Below the pieces are notes generated by a model that ran no database searches, was not told where the DNA came from, and saw nothing but the letters and a program-made list of their open reading frames with translations. This document shows, in pieces, positions 1-9,336 of a stretch of 64,000 nt of DNA (position 1 is its first letter; every line of letters begins with the position of its first letter). The position numbers were made by a program, and so were the translations under genes. This DNA comes from Candidatus Thioglobus sp. GTDB lineage: Bacteria; Pseudomonadota; Gammaproteobacteria; PS1; Pseudothioglobaceae. Where the stretch lies: assembly GCA_028345055.1 (NCBI GenBank), contig JAOMCO010000003.1:52823-116822 (forward strand), written 5' to 3'.

Positions 1-1935
1 ATAGAGGGTCGCATTGTGAGAACCTTCAAGGGCATAATCAACCTCCCTCTCACCTTTTCTGGCCTCTTCTTCAGTAGCACCACTGCTTGGCATTTCTTTC
101 ATTTCAAGTTTGCCCACTTCAGAAGTAGCAACAACATGAATTCCAACAAGCTCAACTGGCATATCAAGTCGATACGTATATTCATGCTCATAAGTTTCAT
201 GAAATACTCTCCCTATTTCAACTATTTGTTGATCTGTTATCGATCCACTAGAGAGTGGAACCTCTGTTGTGTGCTCCTGATTCTTATATCTAAAGTTACC
301 ATAACGCATGAATTTAATATTTGTCTCTTTTATGCCTTCCAACTTAAATTGAGATATTGCTTGAGACTCAACTTCAGAAAAGGCTGATTCAATATCAGTT
401 CCGGCGCCTTCAACAAGATCTGCAAGATGCGTAATGAAATAATCACGTCTTAAGTCAGACATCATCATTCCCCATGCTGAAAATACAGAGGCAGCCGCTG
501 GTATCACAACCTTCTTAACTCCAAGTTCCTGTGCCAAAGCTACTGCATGCATTCCACCTCCACCTCCAAATGCAACTAATACAAAATCACGAGGATCAAA
601 ACCTCTGTTAAGCGATACTAACTTCAAAGCATTAATCATATTATTATTCGCAATTCGTATAATGCCTCTTGCAGCCTCAGTAGGAGAAATTCCTAATCCC
701 TTGCCAACCTTTTCTAGAGAAGATTTGGCAGATTTCATATCTGCCTTAATAGAGCCTCCACAAAAGTAATCTTTATTTATGCGGCCTAGCTCTATGTTAG
801 CGTCTGTAGTTGTTGCTTCCTCTCCACCTTTGCCATATGACGCTGGACCAGGAATTGCGCCAGCTGATTGAGGGCCTACATGAAGCTTATCAAATTCATC
901 AACCCATGCTATAGATCCACCACCATTTCCAATCTCAACTAGATCAACGACAGGAACCATTATTGGATATCCAGCACTTTTTTCATCTCTCTCTATCCAG
1001 TAATTTGTCATGATTTTGACTTTACCATTCTCAATCAGAGAGCATTTAGCTGTTGTTCCACCTATATCTAGAGCAATTACATTTGGTTCATTAATTAATT
1101 TTCCAAGCTCTGCAGCGCCCCAAAATCCAGATGCTGGACCAGACTCTACCATTGTTATTGGAATTCGAGAGACTGACTCTAAGGAGTCCACTCCACAATT
1201 AGATTGCATAATATAGGGACTACCTTTAAAACCTTTTTCACTTAATCCAGATGCAAGTTGCCTTAAATATTTTTCTGCTGCCGGTTGAACATAAGCTGAT
1301 AGAACTGCTGTGCTCGTCCTTTCATACTCTCTCCATTCTCTAGTAATTTGATGAGAGGCAACTACTGAAACTTCAGGCCACAACTGTTTTATCTCTTTCA
1401 TAACAATCTCTTCATGAGCAAAATTTGCATAGCTATGTAGAAAACAAATAGCAACTGCTTCAACTCCTTCTGATTTGAAGTCATCCAAAATATTTGGCAA
1501 TGGAGACATATCTAGAGGTTCACTTTCTTCACCTTGGTAGCTCATTCTTCCTGATAGTTCACGTCGAAGATATCGAGGAACAAATGGGACGGGTTTTTGA
1601 TAATGCAGATTAAAGAAGTCGGGACGATTGCCACGAGCTATTTCGAGACTATCACGAAATCCTTTGGTTGTAATTAATCCAACTTTTACCCCTTTCCTTT
1701 CAGTGAGTGAGTTGATAATAACAGTTGTTCCATGTGCTAGAAAGTCTATCTCAGAGGGGTTTACATTCCCTTTTTCGAGAACGTTAAGAACTCCTGTTTC
1801 AAAATCTGGTGGAGTTGTATCAGACTTTGCAGTAATAACTGAGTGTTGGCCACTCTTAATATTGGTTTCAAAGCAAACTAGGTCAGTAAATGTTCCACCA
1901 ACATCTGTTGCAACACGTATTGTTGATTTTTTCAT
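1..1935 (-). CDS. HyuA-type hydantoinase/oxoprolinase (N-methylhydantoinase A family), 3' end off the window
   Basis: The frame stays open for 645 codons from the ATG at 1935 to the window edge. Family members are usually near 690 residues, so only a short C-terminal piece is missing. The N-terminus carries the ASKHA phosphate-binding motif DVGGTFTDLV (about residues 11-20). A second one, DIGGTTAKCSL, lies near residue 300, followed by a GNGGGSIAWVD loop. The family uses ATP to open cyclic amides such as hydantoins or 5-oxoproline, usually with a HyuB partner, which may lie beyond the left edge. An in-frame ATG at 1941 is possible, but AAGAGA is better spaced for the start at 1935. It is the last visible gene of a leftward operon behind the regulator and GAF genes. 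The exact substrate cannot be read from sequence. Confidence 0.9.
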   Translation of the reverse strand, partial: MKKSTIRVATDVGGTFTDLVCFETNIKSGQHSVITAKSDTTPPDFETGVLNVLEKGNVNPSEIDFLAHGTTVIINSLTERKGVKVGLITTKGFRDSLEIARGNRPDFFNLHYQKPVPFVPRYLRRELSGRMSYQGEESEPLDMSPLPNILDDFKSEGVEAVAICFLHSYANFAHEEIVMKEIKQLWPEVSVVASHQITREWREYERTSTAVLSAYVQPAAEKYLRQLASGLSEKGFKGSPYIMQSNCGVDSLESVSRIPITMVESGPASGFWGAAELGKLINEPNVIALDIGGTTAKCSLIENGKVKIMTNYWIERDEKSAGYPIMVPVVDLVEIGNGGGSIAWVDEFDKLHVGPQSAGAIPGPASYGKGGEEATTTDANIELGRINKDYFCGGSIKADMKSAKSSLEKVGKGLGISPTEAARGIIRIANNNMINALKLVSLNRGFDPRDFVLVAFGGGGGMHAVALAQELGVKKVVIPAAASVFSAWGMMMSDLRRDYFITHLADLVEGAGTDIESAFSEVESQAISQFKLEGIKETNIKFMRYGNFRYKNQEHTTEVPLSSGSITDQQIVEIGRVFHETYEHEYTYRLDMPVELVGIHVVATSEVGKLEMKEMPSSGATEEEARKGEREVDYALEGSHNATLY

Positions 1936-1945
1936 ATCCATTCTC

Positions 1946-2434
1946 TTATGTTTTTTTTATTAGGTTAAGTAAAAAGCATGAAATAGCTGGAAGCTTGATT
2001 TTTTCAAGCTCATTAATTTTTTCTAAGGTAAAGTAATTTTCTTTATCAAGACAGTTAACTGTTCCCAATAATTGTCCATCTACAATAATGGGTAAGTTGC
2101 ACACAGACTGACAACCTAAGCTTTGTATTAATTTGAAGTCTGAAAATACCTTAGCTATATCATCAATATTATTAGCAACAAAAGACTTATGGCCATCCAA
2201 AACAGTTTCGGTCCAAGATGATTTTTCAATTGGTTTAATACCAGAGACTGGGTATTCAATTGGCATATTTGAATATACTCTTTGAGCCACTGCATTTGGA
2301 ATGTCAAATGTAGTGAGTGTAAAAAGCTTTATTCCTACTGTCTTGTTAACAAATTCATAGAATTTGTCAAATGCATCTTGGGGATGATTATTTTTTTTCG
2401 ATAAAGAGTCTAATAATTCAGAATATGCAGTCAT
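1946..2434 (-). CDS. GAF-domain protein
   Basis: A 162-residue soluble protein that is essentially one GAF fold. The C-terminal half shows the typical pattern of a conserved Cys/Asn-Leu-Pro-Ile strand (CNLPIIVDGQLLGTVNCLD) followed by a helix. GAF domains bind small ligands. Stand-alone copies beside hyu-type catabolic genes are of unknown role and may sense the substrate. It lies 13 bp after the XRE-cupin regulator gene and 10 bp before the HyuA gene on the same strand, so the three look co-transcribed. There is no catalytic domain or membrane segment. Confidence 0.75.
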   Translation of the reverse strand: MTAYSELLDSLSKKNNHPQDAFDKFYEFVNKTVGIKLFTLTTFDIPNAVAQRVYSNMPIEYPVSGIKPIEKSSWTETVLDGHKSFVANNIDDIAKVFSDFKLIQSLGCQSVCNLPIIVDGQLLGTVNCLDKENYFTLEKINELEKIKLPAISCFLLNLIKKT

Positions 2435-2447
2435 TTATAATCCTGTA

Positions 2448-3131
2448 CTAATTTTCCTTCATGTGAAAGTTCAGATCCATACTGTGATCTTTAGAAAAAA
2501 TTAGATTTCCACGACAATCAAAAATTCCAGGAATCTCCTTGTTAATCTCATTGTCTCCAAAAACATTCATTGTGCAAACATGCAAAAGAGTAGTTACTTT
2601 GTCAGTATGATTCCACGCTGAATGACTTTTTGATGAGTCAAAATGAAGAGAGTCGCCTGTTTCAAGAATATTGACCTTACCATCAATATAAATAGTAATA
2701 GCTCCTTCTAGTATGTAAAAAAATTCTTCACCTTCATGACTTATAGACTCTGTTCTATGACCAGGCAATTCATGAATGATTACACTATTAAGAGTATGTC
2801 CAGGAAAGGAGTCAGATAGACGCTCATATTGAAGTCCATTTTTATTAATCGTATAGACATCGCGCTCTTGATGTCTTGTTATCGATGATTTACTTTTGGG
2901 CTGGCTAAGAAAATTAGAAACATCAGACTTGAGAAAATTTGCAATAGCAGTCAATGAGGTCAGTGATGGTGAGGTTAACCCTCGTTCAACTTGAGAAATA
3001 AATCCTATTGAGAGCCCTGATGAAGTAGCTACCTCTTTCATCGATAGTTTAAGTTCCTTTCGTCTAAGTCTTAGTCTTTCTCCTAAAGAATTTTCTGGAT
3101 CTTCTTGAATTATTGCAGAGTTTTTTTTCAT
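2448..3131 (-). CDS. XRE-family HTH / cupin transcriptional regulator
   Basis: The 227-residue protein has an N-terminal lambda-repressor-like helix-turn-helix (about residues 18-72, with LRLRRKELKLSMKEVATSSGLSIG-type spacing). A C-terminal cupin follows (about residues 125-195, with HEGEEFFYILEGAITIYIDG and HFDSSKSHSAWNH). This class senses a small ligand or metal in the cupin and controls neighbouring uptake and catabolic genes. It heads the leftward operon and diverges from the ABC importer operon, so it is the obvious local regulator. Palindromic candidate operators lie in the divergent gap. Confidence 0.88.
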   Translation of the reverse strand: MKKNSAIIQEDPENSLGERLRLRRKELKLSMKEVATSSGLSIGFISQVERGLTSPSLTSLTAIANFLKSDVSNFLSQPKSKSSITRHQERDVYTINKNGLQYERLSDSFPGHTLNSVIIHELPGHRTESISHEGEEFFYILEGAITIYIDGKVNILETGDSLHFDSSKSHSAWNHTDKVTTLLHVCTMNVFGDNEINKEIPGIFDCRGNLIFSKDHSMDLNFHMKEN

Positions 3132-3151
3132 ATGAGGCTGAGCGTAAAAAT

Positions 3152-3237
3152 TTTAGTATAGGTAAAATATATTAACATATTTTTTATTTAAATTAATCTA
3201 TATGACTAAAAAAATATCAAAATTTAGTATAACTAAA
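3152..3237. promoter_or_regulatory. Divergent control region with repeated TTTAGTATA-N2-TAAA boxes
   Basis: The AT-rich gap between the regulator gene (start 3131) and the importer operon (start 3327) holds TTTAGTATAGGTAAA at 3152-3166 and TTTAGTATAACTAAA at 3223-3237. The second is a perfect inverted repeat (TTTAGT-ATA-ACTAAA). Both are followed by the same AATATATTA tail. Paired dyads between divergent operons fit binding by the adjacent XRE-cupin protein. A weak promoter (TTAGTC near 3243, TTAATA near 3266) may drive the rightward operon. The binding protein is inferred. Confidence 0.5.
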
Positions 3238-3326
3238 ATATATTAGTCAAAATTATAAAAGTGTGTTAATATTAATCTCCAGTTAATAAAGTTAACTAGG
3301 ATTATTTTTTTTATAGGAGAGATAAA

Positions 3327-4328
3327 ATGAATGTTAAATATAGCAAAAAGCCTATAGGTATTATTGCATCAATCTTTTTCGCAATTTTATTTACATTTAG
3401 TTCAAATGCGGTTTATGCAAAGAGCTATGAAGTGGCTTATTTATCAGCAAGTTCTGCCAATACTTGGCTTGGAGCATCTGTTAAAGCAATGGAGGCTGTT
3501 GCTGGTAATAATGATATAAATATTACTGAGTTTGATGCACAGTTTGATCCTGCAAAACAAACATCACAACTTCAAGATGCAATTGCATCAGGTAAATATC
3601 AAGGCATTGTTGTATGTGCAATTTATGGGGTTGGATTGATTCCTGATATTGAAGAAGCAATAGCTGCGGGTATTGAGATTGTAGTTCTTAATCAAATTGT
3701 TGGTCCTGATTTAACTACATCAGATCCTCAAGTTGATGGAATAGCTGCATCTGTTTTAGCTTCACCTTACCGTTCGGGTACTCGTCATGGAGAGCTAACA
3801 GTTAGAGCTTGTGAAGGTAATGACAATTGTGAAGTTGTCTTCATTTATGGAATTAAAGGAATACCATTAGATGATGCAATTAGACAAGGGTTTGATGATG
3901 TTATTTCGCAACACCCTTCAATTAAGGTTGTAGCTGAAGGTGAAGGCAAGTATCTAGGACCAGATGGTGGTATCGCAGCAACACAGGATATTCTTAGCAT
4001 GAATAGCTCATTTGATGTAATGGTTGGTGCTGATCAATCAATACAGGGAGCTGCAATTGTATTAGCTGATGAGGGTATGACAGGCCAAGTTAAATTAATT
4101 GGTTTGGGCGGCTCTGCCCCTGCAATTGAGGGGATAGCGAATGGTACATGGTTTGGTGGCGTCTATGGCGCGCCAGGAGATGAGGGAACATTTGCTATGG
4201 AAGCAATGGTTGATGCATTAAAAAATGGTGTTGATCAGGGTGGCATTGACCCACTAACTACTGCTCCGGATAATGGCCTAATAACATCTGAAAATGTTTC
4301 TAAATTTTCAGCTCAGTGGGATGGCTAA
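3327..4328 (+). CDS. Sugar-type (RbsB/Peripla_BP_4 family) ABC transporter substrate-binding protein
   Basis: A 333-residue protein with a clear signal peptide (Lys-rich start, hydrophobic core, AVYA cleavage near residue 31). The mature part has the two-lobe type I binding-protein pattern, including the opening VAYLSASSANTWLGASVKAMEA and a late ISxGADQSIQGAA-like hinge segment. It would capture the substrate in the periplasm for the downstream ATPase and permease. The start has a good GGAGAG ribosome binding site (AUG 9 bases on). Although the fold is that of sugar binders, the enzyme neighbours argue for a hydantoin-like ligand. A stem-loop follows the stop codon. Confidence 0.88.
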   Translation: MNVKYSKKPIGIIASIFFAILFTFSSNAVYAKSYEVAYLSASSANTWLGASVKAMEAVAGNNDINITEFDAQFDPAKQTSQLQDAIASGKYQGIVVCAIYGVGLIPDIEEAIAAGIEIVVLNQIVGPDLTTSDPQVDGIAASVLASPYRSGTRHGELTVRACEGNDNCEVVFIYGIKGIPLDDAIRQGFDDVISQHPSIKVVAEGEGKYLGPDGGIAATQDILSMNSSFDVMVGADQSIQGAAIVLADEGMTGQVKLIGLGGSAPAIEGIANGTWFGGVYGAPGDEGTFAMEAMVDALKNGVDQGGIDPLTTAPDNGLITSENVSKFSAQWDG

Positions 4329-4340
4329 TAGATAAACTTT

Positions 4341-4377
4341 AAAACCCTTAGTATTCATAAGGTCTGCTAAGGGTTTT
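4341..4377 (+). terminator. Stem-loop after the binding-protein gene
   Basis: AAAACCCTTAG (4341-4351) pairs perfectly with CTAAGGGTTTT (4367-4377) around a 15-base loop. The following bases are not a clean T run, so it may be a partial terminator or an mRNA-stabilising structure. Such structures often allow the binding protein to be made in excess over the other transporter subunits. Confidence 0.65.
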
Positions 4378-4415
4378 GCCCTCTTTAAAAGCATTAAATA
4401 CTAGATTAATTTTGG

Positions 4416-4436
4416 TTTACTATAGGAAACTATAGT
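4416..4436. promoter_or_regulatory. Inverted repeat upstream of the racemase gene, possible third operator
   Basis: ACTATAG-GAAA-CTATAGT at 4419-4436 is a perfect 7-bp inverted repeat. Its left part, TTTACTATAGGAAA (4416-4429), closely resembles the operator-like TTTAGTATAGGTAAA at 3152. It sits 48 bp before the racemase gene and after the stem-loop, where an internal promoter would be expected. Confidence 0.4.
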
Positions 4437-4483
4437 TGATTAGTAATCCTTATAAAAACTAGACTATTTTTAAACTTTTAACT

Positions 4484-5287
4484 ATGAAAAGTAATAATTC
4501 AGCACACAAAATCATGTATTTAAACCCAGTAGGGTTTGATGCTTATGATGCGTTTTTTGCAGAAATGATAAGAAAGAACAAGTTTCCAACTTCAGAAGTT
4601 CAAGTAACATCACTTTCTCCATCAGTGGGGCAAATGGATAATCTAGAGTATCGAACTTATAATGCACTTATAGCTACAGATCTTATTAAGGCAACAAGAC
4701 AAGCATCAGTCGAAGGATTTGATGCACTAATTATTGGATGTTTTTACGACCCATTCTTATTAGATGCTAGAGAAATTTCTGGCGATATGGTTGTTGTTGG
4801 ACCATGCCAATCTTCGATCGAAATCGCATTAAAGTTATCCAACTCTTTCTCTGTTATTATAGGACAAAAAAAATGGCAACATGAAATGCAATCGACAGTC
4901 ATAGAATATGGTTATGGAGATCATCTGGCCTCATTTAGAGACGTTGGTATGACTGTTCCAGAGTTTCAAAAAGACCATAAGCTAACAGAAAAAAACTTAA
5001 TAGAGGCAGCTCGTCTAGCAATAGAAGAAGATGGCGCAGAATCTATAATATTAGGCTGTACATTGGAATTTGGTTTTTTTGAAAAAATTCAAAATAAATT
5101 TAATATTCCAGTCATAGATCCTTCAATAGCCGCATTAAAACAAGCAGAGCAGGCCGCTATTTTAAAGAATCAATTTGGCTGGAAGCCTTCAAGGCAATGG
5201 AGCACTGAAGCCCCACCTGAAAATGATATTAATCGCTTTGGTTTGTTCAAAGAAGACTATCATTTTGGAAATCGTATAATTGTTTAA
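4484..5287 (+). CDS. Asp/Glu/hydantoin racemase family protein
   Basis: A 267-residue protein with the two catalytic-type cysteines of the cofactor-independent racemase family, Cys86 in LIIGCFYDP and Cys192 in IILGCTLEF. Each lies at the end of a beta strand of a pseudo-symmetric half. Such enzymes (HyuE-like hydantoin racemase, aspartate racemase, maleate isomerase) deprotonate one face and reprotonate the other. Its place inside an importer/hydantoinase operon favours hydantoin racemisation, but the substrate is inferred. No Shine-Dalgarno sequence is obvious before the ATG. Confidence 0.82.
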   Translation: MKSNNSAHKIMYLNPVGFDAYDAFFAEMIRKNKFPTSEVQVTSLSPSVGQMDNLEYRTYNALIATDLIKATRQASVEGFDALIIGCFYDPFLLDAREISGDMVVVGPCQSSIEIALKLSNSFSVIIGQKKWQHEMQSTVIEYGYGDHLASFRDVGMTVPEFQKDHKLTEKNLIEAARLAIEEDGAESIILGCTLEFGFFEKIQNKFNIPVIDPSIAALKQAEQAAILKNQFGWKPSRQWSTEAPPENDINRFGLFKEDYHFGNRIIV

Positions 5288-5302
5288 TAAGTATTAAATC
5301 CA

Positions 5303-6817
5303 GTGGAAAAACATAACAATAATGCCAAGGCTTTTATTAGTTTTGATAAAGTAAGTAAGAGCTTTGGTGCAACCAAAGCGCTAATTAACTGCTCTGTATC
5401 TTTTGAGGTAGGGAAAATTCATGCCTTGGTTGGAGAGAATGGGGCGGGTAAGTCTACTCTTGGTAAGCTTATTCTTGGCGTACATAAGCATGATTCAGGC
5501 TCTATTAAAATTGATGGAAAGGAGTCTTTTTTGTCTTCACCGAGGGAGTCTGTAAAGCAAGGATTGGTAGGAATTTCACAAGAACTGTCATTATTGCCAG
5601 ACCGGTCAGTTGTTGATAATATTGCCATAGGAAGAGAGACAACTATAGGGCCATTTGTCTCAAACAAGCAGACACTTGAAAAAGTTGAAGCCGTAATGGA
5701 AAAGTATGATCTCTATATTGAGCCTAGTAGAGTTGTTGGTTCGTTATCTGTTGCAGACCAACAAAAAGTTGAAATTCTTAGGGCGCTCAATACTAATGCC
5801 CGCTTAATAGTTTTTGATGAGCCAACTGCTCGTTTAGCAAGTCATGAAGCTGACCAACTCCATAATTTAGTCCACTCTTTGGCAAAGTCTGGAACTGCAG
5901 TTGTATACATTTCTCATTTTCTCGAGGAAGTATTAAAAATTTCAGATACTATTACTTTATTAAGAAATGGTGAAAAAGTAAGAACTGAGCCAACATCCAA
6001 GGAAACCAAAAAAAGCCTTATTGAGGGAATGACTGGAAGAGATGCTGGAAATTTATTCCCAAAAAAACCAAAAATTAATGAAAAAAGTGAGGTGCTTTTG
6101 AAAGTAAAGAGTCTTTCTCGTGCAAACGAATTTAAGGATGTTTCGTTTGAAATTAAAAAAGGAGAGATCCTTGGAATTGCTGGATTAGTAGGATCTGGGC
6201 GTAGCGAGCTTGCACATGCTATATATGGGAATAGAATGCCAGATAGTGGCTCTATAGAATTAAATGGTAAAGAATTTATAACTAAGAATGTGGCTCACTC
6301 AATAAAAAATGGTATGGCAATGGTTCCAGAATCAAGAAGAGACCAGGGTCTAATTTTAGAGCGTTCTCTATTAGAAAATACATCATTGCCATATTTGGAG
6401 CAATTTACATCCTGGATTTATGGCTTAAATAAAAATGATGAATATAGTGAGGTAGATGATAGTTGTAAAACAACTATGATAAAACATGGTGGGCTAGAGA
6501 AAGAGGTTCAATATTTATCAGGGGGAAATCAACAAAAAGTTTTATTTGCTAGGGCTGCAATGAATAAACCTAAGTTGCTTATAGCAGATGAGCCAACTCG
6601 TGGCGTTGATATTGGAGCCAAACAGGTAATTTATGAGCTCATTTCTCAATTATCAAAAGTAGGTGAAGCAGTTTTATTAATTTCATCAGAAGTAGAAGAG
6701 ATTATTGGTATGGCACATCGGACACTAGTTATGTCTCGTGGGAAAGTTGTAGCCGAATTAAAAGGAAATCAAATAACAAAGTCTGCAATTATGGAGGCCG
6801 CTTTTGAGCAGGATTAA
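5303..6817 (+). CDS. Sugar-type ABC transporter ATP-binding protein (RbsA-like, two NBDs)
   Basis: A 504-residue duplicated ATPase. The first domain has Walker A GENGAGKST (residues 44-52), a diverged signature LSVADQQ and Walker B LIVFDEPTA. The second has the degenerate Walker A GLVGSGRSEL typical of the RbsA/MglA class, signature LSGGNQQKV and Walker B LLIADEPTRGVD. It powers the importer formed with the neighbouring permease. The start codon is GTG, 15 bp after the racemase stop. The ribosome binding site is weak, which suggests translational coupling. Confidence 0.92.
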   Translation: MEKHNNNAKAFISFDKVSKSFGATKALINCSVSFEVGKIHALVGENGAGKSTLGKLILGVHKHDSGSIKIDGKESFLSSPRESVKQGLVGISQELSLLPDRSVVDNIAIGRETTIGPFVSNKQTLEKVEAVMEKYDLYIEPSRVVGSLSVADQQKVEILRALNTNARLIVFDEPTARLASHEADQLHNLVHSLAKSGTAVVYISHFLEEVLKISDTITLLRNGEKVRTEPTSKETKKSLIEGMTGRDAGNLFPKKPKINEKSEVLLKVKSLSRANEFKDVSFEIKKGEILGIAGLVGSGRSELAHAIYGNRMPDSGSIELNGKEFITKNVAHSIKNGMAMVPESRRDQGLILERSLLENTSLPYLEQFTSWIYGLNKNDEYSEVDDSCKTTMIKHGGLEKEVQYLSGGNQQKVLFARAAMNKPKLLIADEPTRGVDIGAKQVIYELISQLSKVGEAVLLISSEVEEIIGMAHRTLVMSRGKVVAELKGNQITKSAIMEAAFEQD

Positions 6818-6821
6818 TAAT

Positions 6822-7760
6822 ATGAATAATGCATTAGAGTATTCAAAAAAACATGGTATTGCCATAATCACTATTTTACTTTTTATTGTATTAGCATTAA
6901 CAACTGATGGTTTTTTTACTGAGAGAAACCTTAGAAATATTCTAGACCAGCAATCTACGATTCTTATTGCTGCATCATTTATGACAATTGTCATTATTTC
7001 AGGTAATTTTGATATTTCTGTTTCATCAATTTTTGTGGTTTCACCTCTATTTGCCTTATATGTTGAGAATGCAACTGGAAATATATTTTTGGCTGTAATC
7101 GCTGGAATCCTTATTGGGCTAGCAATGGGAGCATTTAATGCTATTGTTGTAACGTACTTTAAAGTTAATTCGTTCATAGCAACTTTAGCAACCTCGTTTA
7201 TGTTTTTTGGGCTAGGATACTTAATAAGCGATAGGTCTTTAATGAGACCCATGGGAGATGCTTACCAACAAATTGCACGAACAAAGTTTTTTGATATTAC
7301 TTCTGCTACCTGGCTTGCAATAGGCGTTGTAATCATAGCAAGTATAATATTAACGCGAACGAGATTTGGCCGTAATGTTTTTGCAACTGGTGGAAATCAA
7401 GAGGCTGCTCGTTTAGCAGGTGTAAGTGTGTCTAGAGTTCAAGCTGCAACTTTTATTCTACTTGGAGGTGCTTCTGCGTTAGCAGGTATTGTGAGTTCTT
7501 CAAGATCTATTTCTGCACAACCATCAGATGATTTTAGCTTCGTATTTGCTGTGTTAACTGCTGTAATTGTTGGAGGCACATCTATTGCTGGAGGTAAGGG
7601 AGCTATTTGGAGAACAGTAGCAGCTGCTTTCTTTTTGGCCTTCATGAGTAATGGTTTTAATTTGAATCAAATCGACCCACTTTGGCAAAGAATAATACTT
7701 GGACTTGTAATCGTTATTGCTGTTGCAATCGATTCGTGGTCACAACGAAAAAATGCTTAA
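6822..7760 (+). CDS. Sugar-type ABC transporter permease (RbsC-like)
   Basis: About 312 residues with eight or more hydrophobic segments and the family landmarks VNSFIATLATSFMFFGLGYLISD and GRNVFATGGNQEAARLAGVSV, the cytoplasmic coupling region. It forms the inner-membrane channel of the importer. I chose the ATG at 6822, which has AGGA at 6810-6813 eight bases upstream and follows the ATPase stop by 4 bp. A TTG at 6804 would overlap the ATPase gene but has no better signal. Confidence 0.9.
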   Translation: MNNALEYSKKHGIAIITILLFIVLALTTDGFFTERNLRNILDQQSTILIAASFMTIVIISGNFDISVSSIFVVSPLFALYVENATGNIFLAVIAGILIGLAMGAFNAIVVTYFKVNSFIATLATSFMFFGLGYLISDRSLMRPMGDAYQQIARTKFFDITSATWLAIGVVIIASIILTRTRFGRNVFATGGNQEAARLAGVSVSRVQAATFILLGGASALAGIVSSSRSISAQPSDDFSFVFAVLTAVIVGGTSIAGGKGAIWRTVAAAFFLAFMSNGFNLNQIDPLWQRIILGLVIVIAVAIDSWSQRKNA

Positions 7761-7791
7761 ATAATATGATGATTAAAGTTGGAGAATCTAG

Positions 7792-9336
7792 ATGATTAGA
7801 ATTGGTGTAGACGTTGGCGGAACTAATACTGACGCAGTAGTAATGAAAGGTGAAAAATTTTTGGGAGGTGCTAAAAGCCCTACTACTAAAGATATCTTAA
7901 CTGGAGTTGAAAATGCAATTCATGGAGCCTTAGTTGAGGCAAAGACATCCTCTGATAGTGTGAAAGTTTTAATAATAGGCACTACTCATTTTGTGAATGC
8001 TTTAGTTCAGCGGACTAATCTGGCGCAAACTGGTTTAATAAGGATGTGTCTACCTTCAGGCTCATCAATCCTTCCTTTTGCTGACTGGCCAAAATCTCTT
8101 GTTGGTGGTATGAAAGGAACTTACCAGCTTATTAAAGGCGGTTATGAAATGACTGGTAGTGAAATATCTCAACTTGATCATGATGAGCTTATAGGTGCAG
8201 CTAAAAGGCTAAGTGATACTGGTTGTAATCAAATTGCAATTAGTTCAGTCTTTGCAACCGTTAGAGGTGATATGGAGGAAGAGGCTTTAGAAATATTAAC
8301 TAAAGCAATGCCAGATCTTAGCGTTACTCTTAGCAAGAGTATTGGTGGTATGGGGCTTCTTGAAAGAGAGAATGCGGCAATTATTAATGCTTCTTTGAGA
8401 CCACTTGCGACAGAAGTTGTAGATTCTTTCAAGCTTCTTCAGAAAAGCTTAAACCTTTCATGTCCAATGTTTTTTACTCGTAATGATGGAACCTTGATTG
8501 AGGCAAAAGAGGTTGTAGAGCTTCCTGTTCTGACTTTTGCTTGTGGGCCAACTAATTCAATGAGAGGAGCTGCATTTCTTTCAGGCTTAAAAGATGCTTT
8601 AGTGGTTGATGTTGGTGGGACCACAACAGATGTTGGAGAGGTTAAAGATGGATTTCCTAGGTTGGCCGGCACTTCTGTTATGGTTGCTGATGTCAGGACT
8701 AACTTTGCAATGCCAGACGTAATAAGCATTGGCCTAGGAGGTGGCTCTATTGTTGCAAATAAAGAGCCCATGGCTATTGGACCAGTTTCTGTAGGACATG
8801 AACTTTTACAAAAAGCAGCCGTATTTGGAGGTGATACTTTAACTGCAACGGACCTTGCAGTTGCAGCAGGGCGATGTAAAGTTGGAACTAATTCACCACC
8901 ATCTATAAGTTCTATTGATAAGCTTATTGAGATTTTAGATAAGATGGTTTCAGATCAAGTTGCAAGAGCTAGAACAAGCAATAAGTCCATTCCAGTAATA
9001 GCTGTTGGCGGTGGAAGTGTAATGATGCCCTCTGAGATTGATGGATTAGAAGTCATCACACCTAAACATAATGACCTTGCTAATGCAGTTGGTGCAGCTA
9101 TTGCTCAAGTCAGTGGACAGGTATCTCGTGTAGTGTTGCTCAATGACAATGTTGATCGTGAAAGTGCTATAAAAGAAGTGACAGAAGAGGCTACAAGTCT
9201 TGCAGTTAAGAGACATGCTGACCCTAAATCTATTACAATCTTAACGCAATCGGATGTGCCACTTTCATATTTGCCAGGTAATAATTTATTAGTTAACGTT
9301 ACCGTAGTTGGTGACCTTTTAATGGAGGAATTGTAA
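7792..9336 (+). CDS. Short hydantoinase/oxoprolinase-family ATPase paired with DUF917
   Basis: A 514-residue protein with the ASKHA motif DVGGTNTDAVVM at residues 6-17, a GTTHFVNALVQR strand, a second DVGGTTTDVGEV motif near residue 268 and a GLGGGSIV loop. It is about 170 residues shorter than full HyuA proteins, as is usual for the form encoded directly before DUF917 genes. It probably uses ATP to activate or open a cyclic ureide-like ring. GGAG lies upstream of the ATG. It overlaps the DUF917 gene by one base, so the two products are probably made together and act as a complex. Confidence 0.88.
   Translation: MIRIGVDVGGTNTDAVVMKGEKFLGGAKSPTTKDILTGVENAIHGALVEAKTSSDSVKVLIIGTTHFVNALVQRTNLAQTGLIRMCLPSGSSILPFADWPKSLVGGMKGTYQLIKGGYEMTGSEISQLDHDELIGAAKRLSDTGCNQIAISSVFATVRGDMEEEALEILTKAMPDLSVTLSKSIGGMGLLERENAAIINASLRPLATEVVDSFKLLQKSLNLSCPMFFTRNDGTLIEAKEVVELPVLTFACGPTNSMRGAAFLSGLKDALVVDVGGTTTDVGEVKDGFPRLAGTSVMVADVRTNFAMPDVISIGLGGGSIVANKEPMAIGPVSVGHELLQKAAVFGGDTLTATDLAVAAGRCKVGTNSPPSISSIDKLIEILDKMVSDQVARARTSNKSIPVIAVGGGSVMMPSEIDGLEVITPKHNDLANAVGAAIAQVSGQVSRVVLLNDNVDRESAIKEVTEEATSLAVKRHADPKSITILTQSDVPLSYLPGNNLLVNVTVVGDLLMEEL

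Noticed and set aside
16..387. A plus-strand open frame of 123 codons at the left edge
   Set aside because: It lies antisense to the conserved HyuA-family gene and has no recognisable protein sequence; the same reasoning applies to other long antisense frames under infB, nusA, ftsK, the importer genes and truB-purD.
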